Shown piece after piece: positions 1 through 7,097 of a DNA stretch of 9,019 nucleotides. Below the pieces are notes generated by a model. The model was not told the DNA's origin, searched no databases, and saw only the letters and a list, made by a program, of their open reading frames with translations. The translations under genes and the position numbers were made by a program. The stretch comes from Clostridiales bacterium UBA8153 (GTDB lineage: Bacteria; Bacillota; Sulfobacillia; UBA8153), in the NCBI GenBank assembly GCA_003449495.1, contig DMHJ01000110.1, positions 1 through 9,019 on the forward strand, in the 5' to 3' direction. Numbering within the stretch: the first letter of the stretch is position 1; each line of letters opens with the position of its first letter.

Positions 1-81
1 TATGTAAAACCAAGGCTAGGGGTAAGGATTCAGCAATTACACGGCGGGGCCCCCTCAAAGTCTTGAGAAACCAGAGCTGCC

Positions 82-500
82 TGGGACGAGTTGAGGGCCA
101 TCCGCCACTACCTTGGGCTTCCGGCAGTTGGTTGGCCAGTCATTGAGGTACGTTACGGTGCTGGAAGACAGGTGGGGGAACAATCAGCACTTCTTGGTCC
201 TGCCCCAGGGTTAGAGTGAGGAACCTACCTCCCGGGTGCTGGCCCTCAGGTTGTGTTGTTCATTTTCGGACTGGCAGGCCGTCTTCGGTCATCCGATTCT
301 ACTTGCGGAGACGCTTGTGGGTCACCGGCGTTTTGTGGAGGCGTGCTCTCTGGCAGCGGGATGGTACAGGTTGGGCAAGAGCGGACGGTTACGGACCATC
401 AGGCAGGCGGTACTGCTTCCATGGTCAGTCAAAGACAGTGTAGGTGCGTCCGCTGCAGCGGAGGGCTCGCGAGGTTCTCGCAAATCGGGGCCTGAATGAG
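82..500 (+). pseudogene. Broken DUF4338 / DruA-like gene
   Basis: Pieces of a DUF4338 (DruA-type) protein can be followed in order across three reading frames. From about 85 one frame reads DELRAIRHYLG. A frameshift near 115-120 then gives FRQLVGQSLRYVTVLEDRW. Next comes NNQHFLVLPQ, ended by an in-frame TAG at 212-214, then RVLALRL, DWQAVFGHPILLAETLVG and AAGWYRLGK to about 390. Another shift gives YCFHGQSKTV, a TAG, and VRPLQRRAREVL. From memory of the family, HYLGxRxLVG, the NNxxFLxLP segment, the DWQxxxGxPxLLxETFV core and the HGxxKTVxVxPL tail are its usual landmarks. About 30 residues normally found between the LEDR and NNQHF segments appear to be missing. DUF4338 proteins occur both in transposon-like genes and in Druantia defence loci. 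No Druantia partner gene is visible, so a dead mobile-element gene is the simpler reading. Confidence 0.65.
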
Positions 501-721
501 CGCTGGCAAAGGGGGCCCCCTGTATAGCCTCTGCCACACGATCACGGACCAAAATACCCGACTACGGCCGCAAACGGCCCAGAGTATTATCACCGACAAG
601 CGCTGACTGGCGGGCGACCGTGGCACAAGGCTGGGAACTCCGGCGATTTTGACGAGGACCTGGCTTGCCCACTGCAAGTTGCTAAACCCTCCAAACACCC
701 TTACACCGGAAGGGACACGCC
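501..721. other. No recognisable gene
   Basis: This stretch lies between the broken DUF4338 gene and the element end at 722. All frames have frequent stops and no segment matches a family I know. It could be the eroded remainder of the DUF4338 gene or of the inserted element. Confidence 0.5.
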
Positions 722-761
722 AATGTGAGACAAACGGGTCAGGATAATGTGAGATGGGACA
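722..761. mobile_element. Possible IS21-type element terminus
   Basis: AATGTGAGA occurs twice in direct orientation, at 722-730 and 746-754, and the segment closes with GATGGGACA ending at 761. Read from the other strand the end starts TGTCCCATCTCACATT. A TGT/ACA tip with short terminal repeats a few tens of bases apart is the layout of IS21-family ends. MFS coding similarity begins only 3-4 bases beyond the proposed tip, as expected if the element cut the transporter gene. No transposase gene and no matching second end are seen in the window, so family assignment is tentative. Confidence 0.35.
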
Positions 762-1403
762 CTCACTGAGATGCTACGGACCTCGGAGTTCAAGCTGATG
801 CGGGTACAGTTCATCCTGGTGCTGTGCGGGGGATTTGGCATCATCGTTCACCTCAAGCCGCTGGCCATGGAGTTCGCCGGGTTCTCGGCGACCGCTGCCA
901 CCGGCCTGGTCGGACTTATCGGCATCAGCAACCTGGCCGGCAGGTTCATCCTGAGCCCGCTCTCTGACGCCATCGGGAGGCTGAAGTCCTTCGTCATGAT
1001 CGGCTTCTCGATGATGTTGGCGGTCCTGTCGGCCCCCCTGGCCGTGCCCTGGCCGGGTTGCCGTGGCTACTGCATGGAGCAGCCATAATCGGTGGGGTTC
1101 CTTGGGCGGCTACCTGGCGCTTACGGCGCCATGTTTACGGGATGGGGCGTGGCTTCCTTCGTCGGCCCCTACTTCGCGGTCTCCCTCTATGACCTTACCG
1201 GGACCTATGTACCGGCATTTCTGGTGTTCGCGCTACTGTGCATACCCGCCATCATCATAGCTCAAGTAATGGGTGAAGCCCGCAAACTTACTGGCTCACG
1301 CGCGCGGGCGGCTTTGAGACGGCAGGCGGCCACGAGACCGGGCCCCGGTGGGACTGACTCCGAGGCTCCCACCAGGGGACCCGGCCGGGGCTTCCATTGG
1401 TAG
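762..1403 (+). pseudogene. C-terminal half of OFA-type MFS transporter, decayed
   Basis: The sequence TEMLRTSEFKLMRVQF and then GFGIIVHLKPLA, GLIGISNLAGRFILSPLSD matches the start of the second six-helix half of oxalate/formate-antiporter-family MFS carriers, including the helix 8-9 loop motif around LSDAIGR. The frame is then lost near 1035. LAGLPWLLHGAAIIGG is readable in a second frame, GSLGGYLAL in a third, and from about 1119 YGAMFTGWGVASFVGP and SLYDLTGTYVPAFLVFALL in another. The roughly 17 residues normally between the GGYLAL and NYGxMFTGWG motifs are absent. The N-terminal six helices are also missing: the in-frame codon just upstream is a stop and the sequence there looks like an IS end. 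The last 40 residues before the stop at 1401-1403 are Arg/Gly-rich and probably read-through. The substrate cannot be told. The gene is not functional. Confidence 0.75.
1338..1384. terminator. Long GC-rich hairpin near the end of the MFS remnant
   Basis: CCGGGCCCCGGTGGGA at 1338-1353 pairs with 1367-1384 (TCCCACC, GGGG and CCCGG, separated by single bulged A bases at 1374 and 1379) across a 13-base loop. That gives 16 pairs. No U-run follows on either strand, so termination is an inference from position: it lies between the plus-strand MFS remnant and the minus-strand intron. It was considered as a degenerate intron domain V, but the long loop and unbroken lower stem do not fit. Confidence 0.45.
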
Positions 1404-1407
1404 GAAA

Positions 1408-2419
1408 TTAGCGCGGCACTGGCTTATACCAGCCCGTCTCTAGTCTCCCCCTTTCCAAGCGTGCGTGCCATTTTCCAGCACCCGGCTTACCGGTGATCTT
1501 CTTGGTGTGACTGGCGACGGGTACTTCACCGTGCCCATCAGCCGGGGCAGGCCCCGCGCGCGCAGCTGATCCCAGGGAACAGCGGACGTGGCGTGGCTCG
1601 TGCCCGCCCCGCCGGGATTGCCAGCGGCGTAGACGACTCACCACGCACCGGTCCAGCTGGTTAGACTCCCGCTCGGCATGGCCCGTTCGGAAGTAGTTCC
1701 CCCATTCGCATAGCACGGCATTCAGTGCCGCGATGATCCGCCTTACGTCCTGCCCGCTATGACGCTGACTGGTCAACTCGCTCCCCCGGTCGCGGAGTTT
1801 TTGCGTCGCCTGCGGGCTGGGCCACCGCTGCATCCAATGCCGGCGCGGGTGGCGCTGGATGCTCCTCCTCTTACCAACCGTGCATCCCAGGAATACGAAA
1901 CTCTCCTTAATACCGCGTCTCCAGTCCACCAGCCGCGTCTGGATGCAGCATCAGACCGAGCCGGCTCATCACCAGCCCGATCCGCCGGAGCGCCTCCCTG
2001 GCCTGCACTTCCGTTGCGCACCTTGCCACGCAATCATCGGCCTAGCGAACCGGAATTCCCAGCTGGCTGCCTGGCGCCACCCAGCTTCGATCCCATGCGT
2101 TCAGGTGGAGGTTGGCCAGTAGCGGCGAAAGCACTCCGCCCGGCGGGGTTCCCGCCAGCGTTGCGCGCACCGTCGCCCCCTCCCTCACTCCGGCCTCTCA
2201 CCATGGGCGCATTAGTTTCAGCACCCGGCGGTCCGAGCTCCGCTTCTTCACCCACTCCATCCGGGGGTCCCGCTGGAAGTTGTCCAAGTAGCCCGGCCTG
2301 TCCGCAGCGACCACCAAGTACATCCCCCGGGTTGCCCGCTTCGCCCACCGCTTCCTCGACCCAAGCAAGGTCCCTTCCCTCCCGCGGGTTGTTTGGCACG
2401 CCTGCCTGGGTACTATCAA
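1408..2419 (-). pseudogene. ltrA: Group II intron reverse transcriptase/maturase, inactivated
   Basis: Read on the minus strand, RT blocks can be followed from about 2365: ATRGMYLVVAADRPGYLDNF, then MEWVKKRSSDRRVLKLMRPW, matching the D-I-x-G-Y-F-D-N region. An in-frame TGA (2198-2200) interrupts it. The same frame continues with VRATLAGTPPGGVLSPLLAN and WDRSW. The catalytic YADD motif follows, but its Tyr codon is TAG (2042-2044), leaving stop-ADDCVARC. A frameshift near 1942 leads to TRLVDWRRGIKESFVFLGC. The thumb/maturase part follows: RRIIAALNAVLCEWGNYFRTG, DRCVVSRLRRW and a C-terminal KITGKPGAGKWHARLERGR ending at the TAA at 1408-1410. The N-terminal RT part (fingers) is absent or unreadable between about 2370 and 2530. 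Two stops, one frameshift and the loss at the front make it a clear pseudogene. Confidence 0.85.
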
Positions 2420-2529
2420 CCGCTCGAACTCCCTCCCGGCTCCGCGCGCTTTCTGCCTTCCAGCCTTATACGCACGGTCTCGGCCCGCCTCGGCTGCCGG
2501 GTAGGGTCGCTCCGGTTCAGCATCGTTCT

Positions 2530-2841
2530 GTCCCCACGTGCCGCCGCCTATACCCCGCAGAGGTCCAGCATTCCCTCTGCATCCAGCATGCTGCCTGTTA
2601 CCTTCGCCGTGACCTGAGCGGCTCGGTCCTCTGCGCCACCTTGCGGCTGATGCTTTGAGGAAGCTGCAGTGTTCACTTGATGTTGCAGCTCCCTGGCCTG
2701 CTCCCCGCTTTGAACAAGGCTCTTGCCATTCCGCCGGCCTGGTCGGATCGCTCCTTCCCCCCGGAGTCTGCTACCGGGCGCTTCGGCGCTTACCCGGACG
2801 GGACTTCCACCCGCTAGAACCATGCAGCTTTCAGGACGCAC
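2530..2841 (-). ncRNA. Group II intron 5' RNA region (domains I-III)
   Basis: This is the part of the intron before the maturase. It contains the GTGCG start, GAAAGCTGCATGG, AGCGGGTGGAAGTCCCGTCC and a short arm AGCGCCGAAGCGCCC, then purine-rich segments such as AAAGCGGGGAGCAGGCC and CAGCCGCAAGGTGGC. This arrangement is familiar from bacterial introns carrying LtrA-type maturases. It has no long coding frame of its own, and its motifs look less damaged than the protein-coding part. Domain limits are inferred, as no folding was run. Confidence 0.65.
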
Positions 2842-2865
2842 CACAGCTAAAGGATACCGGAGCGT

Positions 2866-3399
2866 CTAGTAGTTTTCCGGTTTCTCCGCGTAGAAACACT
2901 GCGGGTGCACGCAGGCCGGGCAGACTGCGGGGGGTTCCGTCCCGGAGTGGACGTAGCCGCAGTTTAGGCACTGCCAGCTGACGGCGTAGTCACGACGAAA
3001 CACGGTCTGGTTTTTCACCCGTTCCAAGAGCCTTCGAAAGCGCAACTCATGCTGTTCCTCAACCTCGGCGACTTCCGAAAAGCGCGCGGCGATCTCGGCA
3101 AAACCTTCCTCTTCGGCCACCTCCGCAAACTCCCGGTACATCCGGGTCCACTCGTAGTGCTCGCCCTTGGCCGCCTCTTCCAGGTTCTGTTCGGTGCTTC
3201 CCACCAGTTTCAGGTATCTGGCCCAGACCCGGGCATGCTCCTTTTCGTGCTCGGCGGTCTCTTCAAAGACGGCTTTGATCTGGTGGAAGCCCTCATTGCG
3301 TGCTGCGGCCGCAAAGTAGGTGTATTTGTTCCTGACTTCCGACTCCCCGGCAAATGCCGCCTTCAGGTTCTTCTCGGTCCGGGTGCCTTTTAGATCCAC
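2866..3399 (-). CDS. rbr: Rubrerythrin
   Basis: This 177-residue protein is an intact classical rubrerythrin, a cytoplasmic non-haem di-iron peroxidase that reduces hydrogen peroxide in anaerobes with electrons from rubredoxin or NAD(P)H systems. The N-terminal four-helix domain shows FAGES (Glu19), EKEH (Glu52, His55), GEHYEW (Glu80/Glu83) and EEQH (Glu114, His117), matching the E, ExxH, E, ExxH pattern of di-iron ligands. The C-terminal rubredoxin-like domain has [10 protein letters not shown] (Cys144, Cys147) and VCPACVHPQ (Cys160, Cys163), which bind one iron. I chose GTG at 3399 because [12 protein letters not shown] is where family members begin and AGGGAGGTG lies just ahead. The frame stays open further upstream to 3687, but that extension looks like non-coding sequence. 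It is transcribed alone, and the group II intron starts 24 bp after its stop, probably where its own terminator would have been. Confidence 0.96.
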   Translation of the reverse strand: MDLKGTRTEKNLKAAFAGESEVRNKYTYFAAAARNEGFHQIKAVFEETAEHEKEHARVWARYLKLVGSTEQNLEEAAKGEHYEWTRMYREFAEVAEEEGFAEIAARFSEVAEVEEQHELRFRRLLERVKNQTVFRRDYAVSWQCLNCGYVHSGTEPPAVCPACVHPQCFYAEKPENY

Positions 3400-3406
3400 G
3401 CCTACA

Positions 3407-3415
3407 CACCTCCCT
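3407..3415 (-). promoter_or_regulatory. Ribosome binding site fixing the rbr GTG start
   Basis: On the minus strand AGGGAGGTG precedes the GTG at 3399 with 9 bases between GGAGG and the start codon. It decides between this GTG and the longer open frame upstream. Confidence 0.75.
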
Positions 3416-3894
3416 GGGGTCGTCTGCCGGATGCTACCCGCACCTGTCCGGAGGCCGGGGCACTGACCGGCACTCCTCATTTCGCTGCCGCGGCCGGGCG
3501 GTCCTGCCGCAGAGCGGCGCCCGGTGCCTGGCCACGGCAGATTGGATGCAGTTGGGCGGCTTTGCGGACCGGAGCCGGCTTCCCGGTGCATGATCGTGCC
3601 CTGCCGGAGCCGGTCCTCTGTTGTGCCACTGCCTGCACAACCTAGAACGGAGGCCATGAGCGATAACCCGCTACTGGGGGAGGGCATCCAGGACTACGCA
3701 CGGCGGAGGCTACCCGTAGCGGGTGGGGCCGGCCGGGCCGGCAATGGAAGGTATATCAGGTTTCGCGCAGAACGTTGATCCGGGGTGCTACGCCCCCAAC
3801 CTGGAGGGAACCTCCACAAGTAGCGGGCAATGACGCACAACTAAGCCGCTATGGCGGCAGTAGGGTGCAAGACCAACACCCGATAGAGGATGAC
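3416..3894. other. Intergenic region between divergent rbr and methyltransferase
   Basis: About 480 bp separate the two divergent start codons and should hold both promoters. I found no convincing -35/-10 pair on either strand. A 41-codon frame starts at the ATG at 3656 with GGAGG only two bases ahead. It resembles nothing I know and is not called as a gene. The only clear structure is the inverted repeat at 3666-3724. Confidence 0.5.
3666..3724. repeat. Nine-base inverted repeat
   Basis: ACCCGCTAC at 3666-3674 is the exact reverse complement of GTAGCGGGT at 3716-3724. A smaller palindrome, GCTACCCGTAGC (3709-3720), overlaps the right arm, and GTAGCGGG recurs at 3820-3827. It may be a regulatory or structural site in the divergent promoter region, or chance in GC-rich DNA. 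Confidence 0.4.
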
Positions 3895-4776
3895 ATGAAC
3901 GACAGGATCTACTGGGCCGACAACCTTGAAGTCCTGCGCGAGCTGCCTTCAGCGTCGATAGACCTGATCTACGTCGACCCTCCCTTCAATACCGGAAAGG
4001 TCCAGCAACGGGAGCAGCTCAAGACCGTGCGATCCTCCGAGGGCGACCGGGTAGGGTTTCAGGGTCACCGTTACGAGAGCATCGTCGTAGGTACCAAGCG
4101 CTTCAGCGATGTCTTCGATGACTACCTGGCTTTTTTGGAGCCGCGCCTGGTCGAGGCCTACCGCGTTCTGGCTCCGCACGGATCCCTATACTTCCACATC
4201 GACTACCGGGAAGTGCATTACTGCAAGGTCCTCCTTGACACCATCTTCGGCCGCGAGGCCTTTCTCAACGAGATCATCTGGGCCTACGACTACGGCGGCC
4301 GGCCCAGGCACCGCTGGCCGCCGAAGCACGACAATATTTTGCTCTACGTCAAGGACCCCTCCGGTTACTTGTTCAACGTCGATGAGGTGGAACGGATCCC
4401 GTACATGGCGCCCGGCCTGGTAGGACCGGAGAAGGCGGCGCGCGGGAAACTCCCAACCGATACGTGGTGGCACACCATTGTTCCGACCAATGGTTCGGAG
4501 AAGACCGGGTACCCCACGCAGAAGCCCCTCGGCATCCTCCGTCGCATGGTGCAGGCCTCGTCGCGGCCGGGGGCGGTGGTCCTTGACTTCTTCGCGGGCA
4601 GCGGAACGACAGGCGCGGCCGCCCGGGAGCTGGGCCGGCGCTTCATCCTAGTAGATAATAGTGCGGAAGCCCTGGAGGTAATGGCTAGACGGTTTGACGG
4701 CGTGGATGGCATCGAGTGGGTGGGATTCGACCCGGCGCCTCATCAGACGCGAGCCCGGCCGGGCAGGCTGCTCTGA
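3895..4776 (+). CDS. Site-specific DNA methyltransferase, beta class
   Basis: A 293-residue S-adenosylmethionine-dependent DNA methylase. Motif IV, DPPFN, lies at residues 28-32 near the N-terminus, and the AdoMet-binding motif I, DFFAGSGTTG, at about 231-240 near the C-terminus. This order, with the target-recognition region between them, defines the beta class. DPPF rather than SPP favours N6-adenine as the product. Other family marks are GSLYFHIDYREVHYCK (about 98-113), KHDNILLY, and GYPTQKP just before motif I. ATG at 3895 is preceded by AGAGGA at 3885-3890, and family proteins start close to this point. The open frame extends upstream to 3775 without plausible coding sequence. No restriction endonuclease, specificity subunit or other methylase lies within the window, so it looks solitary: a regulatory or phage/island-derived methylase, or half of a lost system. 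The target sequence cannot be inferred. Confidence 0.93.
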   Translation: MNDRIYWADNLEVLRELPSASIDLIYVDPPFNTGKVQQREQLKTVRSSEGDRVGFQGHRYESIVVGTKRFSDVFDDYLAFLEPRLVEAYRVLAPHGSLYFHIDYREVHYCKVLLDTIFGREAFLNEIIWAYDYGGRPRHRWPPKHDNILLYVKDPSGYLFNVDEVERIPYMAPGLVGPEKAARGKLPTDTWWHTIVPTNGSEKTGYPTQKPLGILRRMVQASSRPGAVVLDFFAGSGTTGAAARELGRRFILVDNSAEALEVMARRFDGVDGIEWVGFDPAPHQTRARPGRLL

Positions 4777-5305
4777 GCACCCTCAAGGTAGGGGACCAGA
4801 TAAGGTAACGACCCCAATCGGTGGCCTGCTGCCGGCATTCCTGGCGAGCGGCGCTCGAAGCGGCTGGCAGAAGGCGCGGCGGCCCGGGGGCGGGGTGCTC
4901 CTGCGGCCGCCGGGGGATGGCGCCATCCCTCCGAGTGGGCAAAACCGGCGAATGACCGGTACCGGGCAGGTGGGCGACTTCCGGCTCCAGGAGATGAACC
5001 TCGACTTGGTACTGGTGGCAGGAAGGTCACACCCCCCTTGCATATCAATGTCGTGAGAGCCGCACGCCGGGACTCTCTGGCGGGTAGACCGTTTCGGTCC
5101 GCCTCACCGAGTGCCGGTGGCCGAAGAAGGGAATTCCGGAGGCAGCCAGCCTGCCATGACCGGAGTTTTTCGCGCCCGGCGGTCCGGTCCGGTCGGAGCG
5201 GCCCCGATTTCGCCGCAAGCCCGCTTGCTGCCTGCTTTCGTGAAGGTTAGTCTCCGGTCTTTGGTGAAATCAGGACCCAACGAAGCCGCTGAAGGGAGCC
5301 CAAAC
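4777..5305. other. Gap without a recognisable gene
   Basis: More than 500 bp lie between the methylase and the M81 peptidase. Reading all frames gave only short, low-complexity, Arg/Pro/Gly-rich frames with no family resemblance. Small features seen are GACCG-TTT-CGGTC near 5089 and a CGGTC triplet repeat near 5181. The promoter of the downstream gene must lie here, but I cannot point to it. It may be an eroded gene. Confidence 0.5.
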
Positions 5306-6790
5306 ATGTCGCCTATGCGATTACTCATCGCCGAGTTCAAACATGAGTCAAACACTTTTGCCAGCCGTCCTACGGGGCGGGCGGAGTACGAGGCACGGTA
5401 CATCAAGCGTGCGGGCGAGATCATCCCTTTCTTCACCGGGGTAAAGTCCGAGATCGGGGGGTTCATCGAAGGGGCCCGCCAGGCCGGGGCAGAGCTGGTT
5501 CCCGTCATTGCCGCCAATGCCATGCCCTCTGGTGTGGTGACGCGGGAAATGTTCAACTACGTGCGGGACGCCATCCTGCAAGGAATTCGCACATCGGGGA
5601 GGATCGACGGCATCGCGCTCTCGCTCCACGGAGCCATGGTCGTTGAGGACAGCTTCGATGGCGAGGGCGAACTGCTTGAGGCCATCCGCAACCAGGTGGG
5701 ACCCGACCTTCCCCTCATGATCACGCTGGACTTCCACGCCAACCTTACCCCTAAGATGATGAGCAACTGCTCGGCGATGTTTGGCTACAACACCTATCCC
5801 CATGTGGATACCTACGAGAGAGGGCTCGAGGCACTCCTGAACCTGGTCAAAATGATCAGGGGCGAGTTAAGGCCGGTCATGGCACTGGAGTGGCTGCCCA
5901 TGCTCATTCCGAGCCTGGAGACCTCCCTCCCGCCCTTCTCCCGCGTGTTTGACGCCGCGTTCGCCATGGAGAAGGACCCCCGGGTGGTGAATGTGTCGTG
6001 GTTCCAGGGATTCCCATGGACAGATATCCCCTACGCGGGAAGCGCGGTAGTTGCCGTAACCGATGATGATCCGGCTCTTGCCGGCAGGTTGGCGAGAGAG
6101 CTTGCCCAGCAGGTATGGGAGATGCGCGAACTATTCCGGGTCGAGGTCATGACGCCGGCAGCAGCCATAGCCAAGGCCACCCAGTCGCTACACAAGCCCT
6201 TCGTGCTTGCCGACATATCAGATAACCCCGGAGGCGGGGCGCCGAGCAATGGCACGCAGGTCATCAAAGCATTACTGGATGCGGGAGCGAAAGACGCGGT
6301 GGTCGCGACCATCCATGACCCCCAGGTTGTTGAGCAGGCGGTAAGGGCCGGCGTCCGCGCCACCATCGACATCGAGCTGGGCGGGAAGACCGAGCCAGCG
6401 CATCTCCACGGAGAACCGCTGAAGCTCAAGGCCATGGTGCGCACGATCAGCGATGGGCGCTATGTCAATAAAGGGCCGATGGGCACCGGGTTTAAGGTGG
6501 ACAATGGTGTCACCGTGGTACTCGACCTGGGAGGCGTGGAGGTCATTGTGCCGGAGAGGAAGCTGCAGCCGGCCGACCCGGAGATCTTGCGCAGGCATGG
6601 GATCGAACCACGTGACAAGCAGATGGTCGTTCTCAAGTCCACACTGCACTACCGGGCGGCCTTCGCGCCGCTGGCTCATGAGATCATCCAGCTGGATGGG
6701 GCGGGGCTAACCAGCCCGAACTTCTCTACGTTTAGGTATAGGAACCTGGGAGTACCTAGGTGGCCGCTGTCCCCTGATGCGAGACCGTAG
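5306..6790 (+). CDS. M81 family metallopeptidase (MlrC-like)
   Basis: A 494-residue protein of full length for the family. M81 proteins are named after MlrC, the last enzyme of microcystin/linear peptide breakdown in sphingomonads; in most bacteria the substrate is unknown and probably a small peptide or peptide-like compound. The N-terminal domain begins RLLIAEFKHESNTFA, typical of the family. It carries conserved polar residues that are candidate metal ligands: His108 in LSLHGAMV, Asp142/His144 in LDFHANLT, and His166/Asp168 in YPHVDTYERG. FPWTDIPYAGSAVVAV follows at about 240. The C-terminal MlrC_C domain shows LADISDNPGGGAPSNGT (about 303-319) and VLKSTLHYRAAFAP near the end. No signal peptide is visible, so it should be cytoplasmic. 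ATG at 5306 has GGGAG seven bases ahead; the open frame further upstream to 5111 lacks family similarity. Neighbours often found with such genes (peptide ABC transporter, amidase) are absent. Confidence 0.94.
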   Translation: MSPMRLLIAEFKHESNTFASRPTGRAEYEARYIKRAGEIIPFFTGVKSEIGGFIEGARQAGAELVPVIAANAMPSGVVTREMFNYVRDAILQGIRTSGRIDGIALSLHGAMVVEDSFDGEGELLEAIRNQVGPDLPLMITLDFHANLTPKMMSNCSAMFGYNTYPHVDTYERGLEALLNLVKMIRGELRPVMALEWLPMLIPSLETSLPPFSRVFDAAFAMEKDPRVVNVSWFQGFPWTDIPYAGSAVVAVTDDDPALAGRLARELAQQVWEMRELFRVEVMTPAAAIAKATQSLHKPFVLADISDNPGGGAPSNGTQVIKALLDAGAKDAVVATIHDPQVVEQAVRAGVRATIDIELGGKTEPAHLHGEPLKLKAMVRTISDGRYVNKGPMGTGFKVDNGVTVVLDLGGVEVIVPERKLQPADPEILRRHGIEPRDKQMVVLKSTLHYRAAFAPLAHEIIQLDGAGLTSPNFSTFRYRNLGVPRWPLSPDARP

Positions 6791-6848
6791 CCGGCAAGGC
6801 TGAGCGATACGCGCTTGGAGTAGCCTGGAGAGACCCGCCAGGGAGAAC

Positions 6849-6880
6849 GTCCCAGGGCAGGTGCCCTGGGACTGATCTTT
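6849..6880 (+). terminator. Intrinsic-type terminator after the M81 gene
   Basis: A perfect inverted repeat, GTCCCAGGGCA at 6849-6859 and TGCCCTGGGAC at 6862-6872, forms a strong stem with a tiny loop about 60 bp after the stop codon. The following TGATCTTT is only weakly T-rich. Because the repeat is symmetric it may act on both strands. Confidence 0.6.
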
Positions 6881-7097
6881 CGTGGTGGGCGACAGGCGAG
6901 GACATGGTCAGTGCAGGTCATCGACTTGCTCCCATCGGCGGCAGGCGGGCGCCGCGGAAGTGCCGGCTGGGGTGGGGCGCACGCTTCTCTGGCAGGAGTC
7001 TGACCGTGCCGGGGAATGGTAGTCTTGGCTGGACTATCACAACGGCGTCCGGTGGACTACCCCGCAATGTACGGGTTGAGTTTAAGCGGGGTCTACT
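6881..7097. other. Intergenic, nothing recognised
   Basis: Short stretch between the terminator and the broken acetyl-CoA synthetase. No family resemblance or clear promoter was found on either strand. Confidence 0.45.

Larger units (their letters stand above)
1405..2841 (-). mobile_element. Degenerate group II intron
   Basis: On the minus strand the element opens with GTGCGTCCTGAAAGCTGCAT at 2841, the GUGYG-type 5' end of bacterial group II introns. It continues with a well-preserved ribozyme-like region and then a reverse transcriptase/maturase remnant ending at 1408. The 5' end sits 24 bp after the rubrerythrin stop codon. The element is about 1.4 kb, short for an ORF-carrying intron (usually around 2 kb or more), because the maturase N-terminus is mostly gone. 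I could not find domain V with its usual AGC triad and GNRA loop after the maturase stop, so the 3' boundary near 1405 is approximate and the catalytic core may be lost. It is very unlikely to be mobile or to encode its own maturase. Confidence 0.8.

Noticed and set aside
82..720. A live Druantia defence locus
   Set aside because: Only a frameshifted DruA-like remnant is present, with none of the other Druantia genes in the window.
2033..2200. In-frame TGA and TAG in the maturase as sign of stop-codon recoding
   Set aside because: The same gene also has a frameshift and a missing N-terminus, and intact genes in the window end normally with such codons, so ordinary decay explains them.
2034..2399. 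Minus-strand open frame of 121 codons within the intron
   Set aside because: The RT motifs lie in another frame of the same strand; this one is a shadow rich in Gly/Pro.
1759..2658. A 299-codon plus-strand open frame
   Set aside because: It lies antisense to the intron RNA and maturase remnant, is Pro/Ser/Ala-rich with no family resemblance, and the other strand explains the sequence fully.
3400..3687. A 96-residue N-terminal extension of rubrerythrin
   Set aside because: Family members start at the MDLKGT-like segment, a strong ribosome site sits just before the GTG at 3399, and the extension is low-complexity.
3656..3778. A 41-codon frame from the ATG at 3656
   Set aside because: GGAGG is only two bases from the ATG, the product resembles nothing known, and it overlaps the inverted repeat; evidence is too thin.
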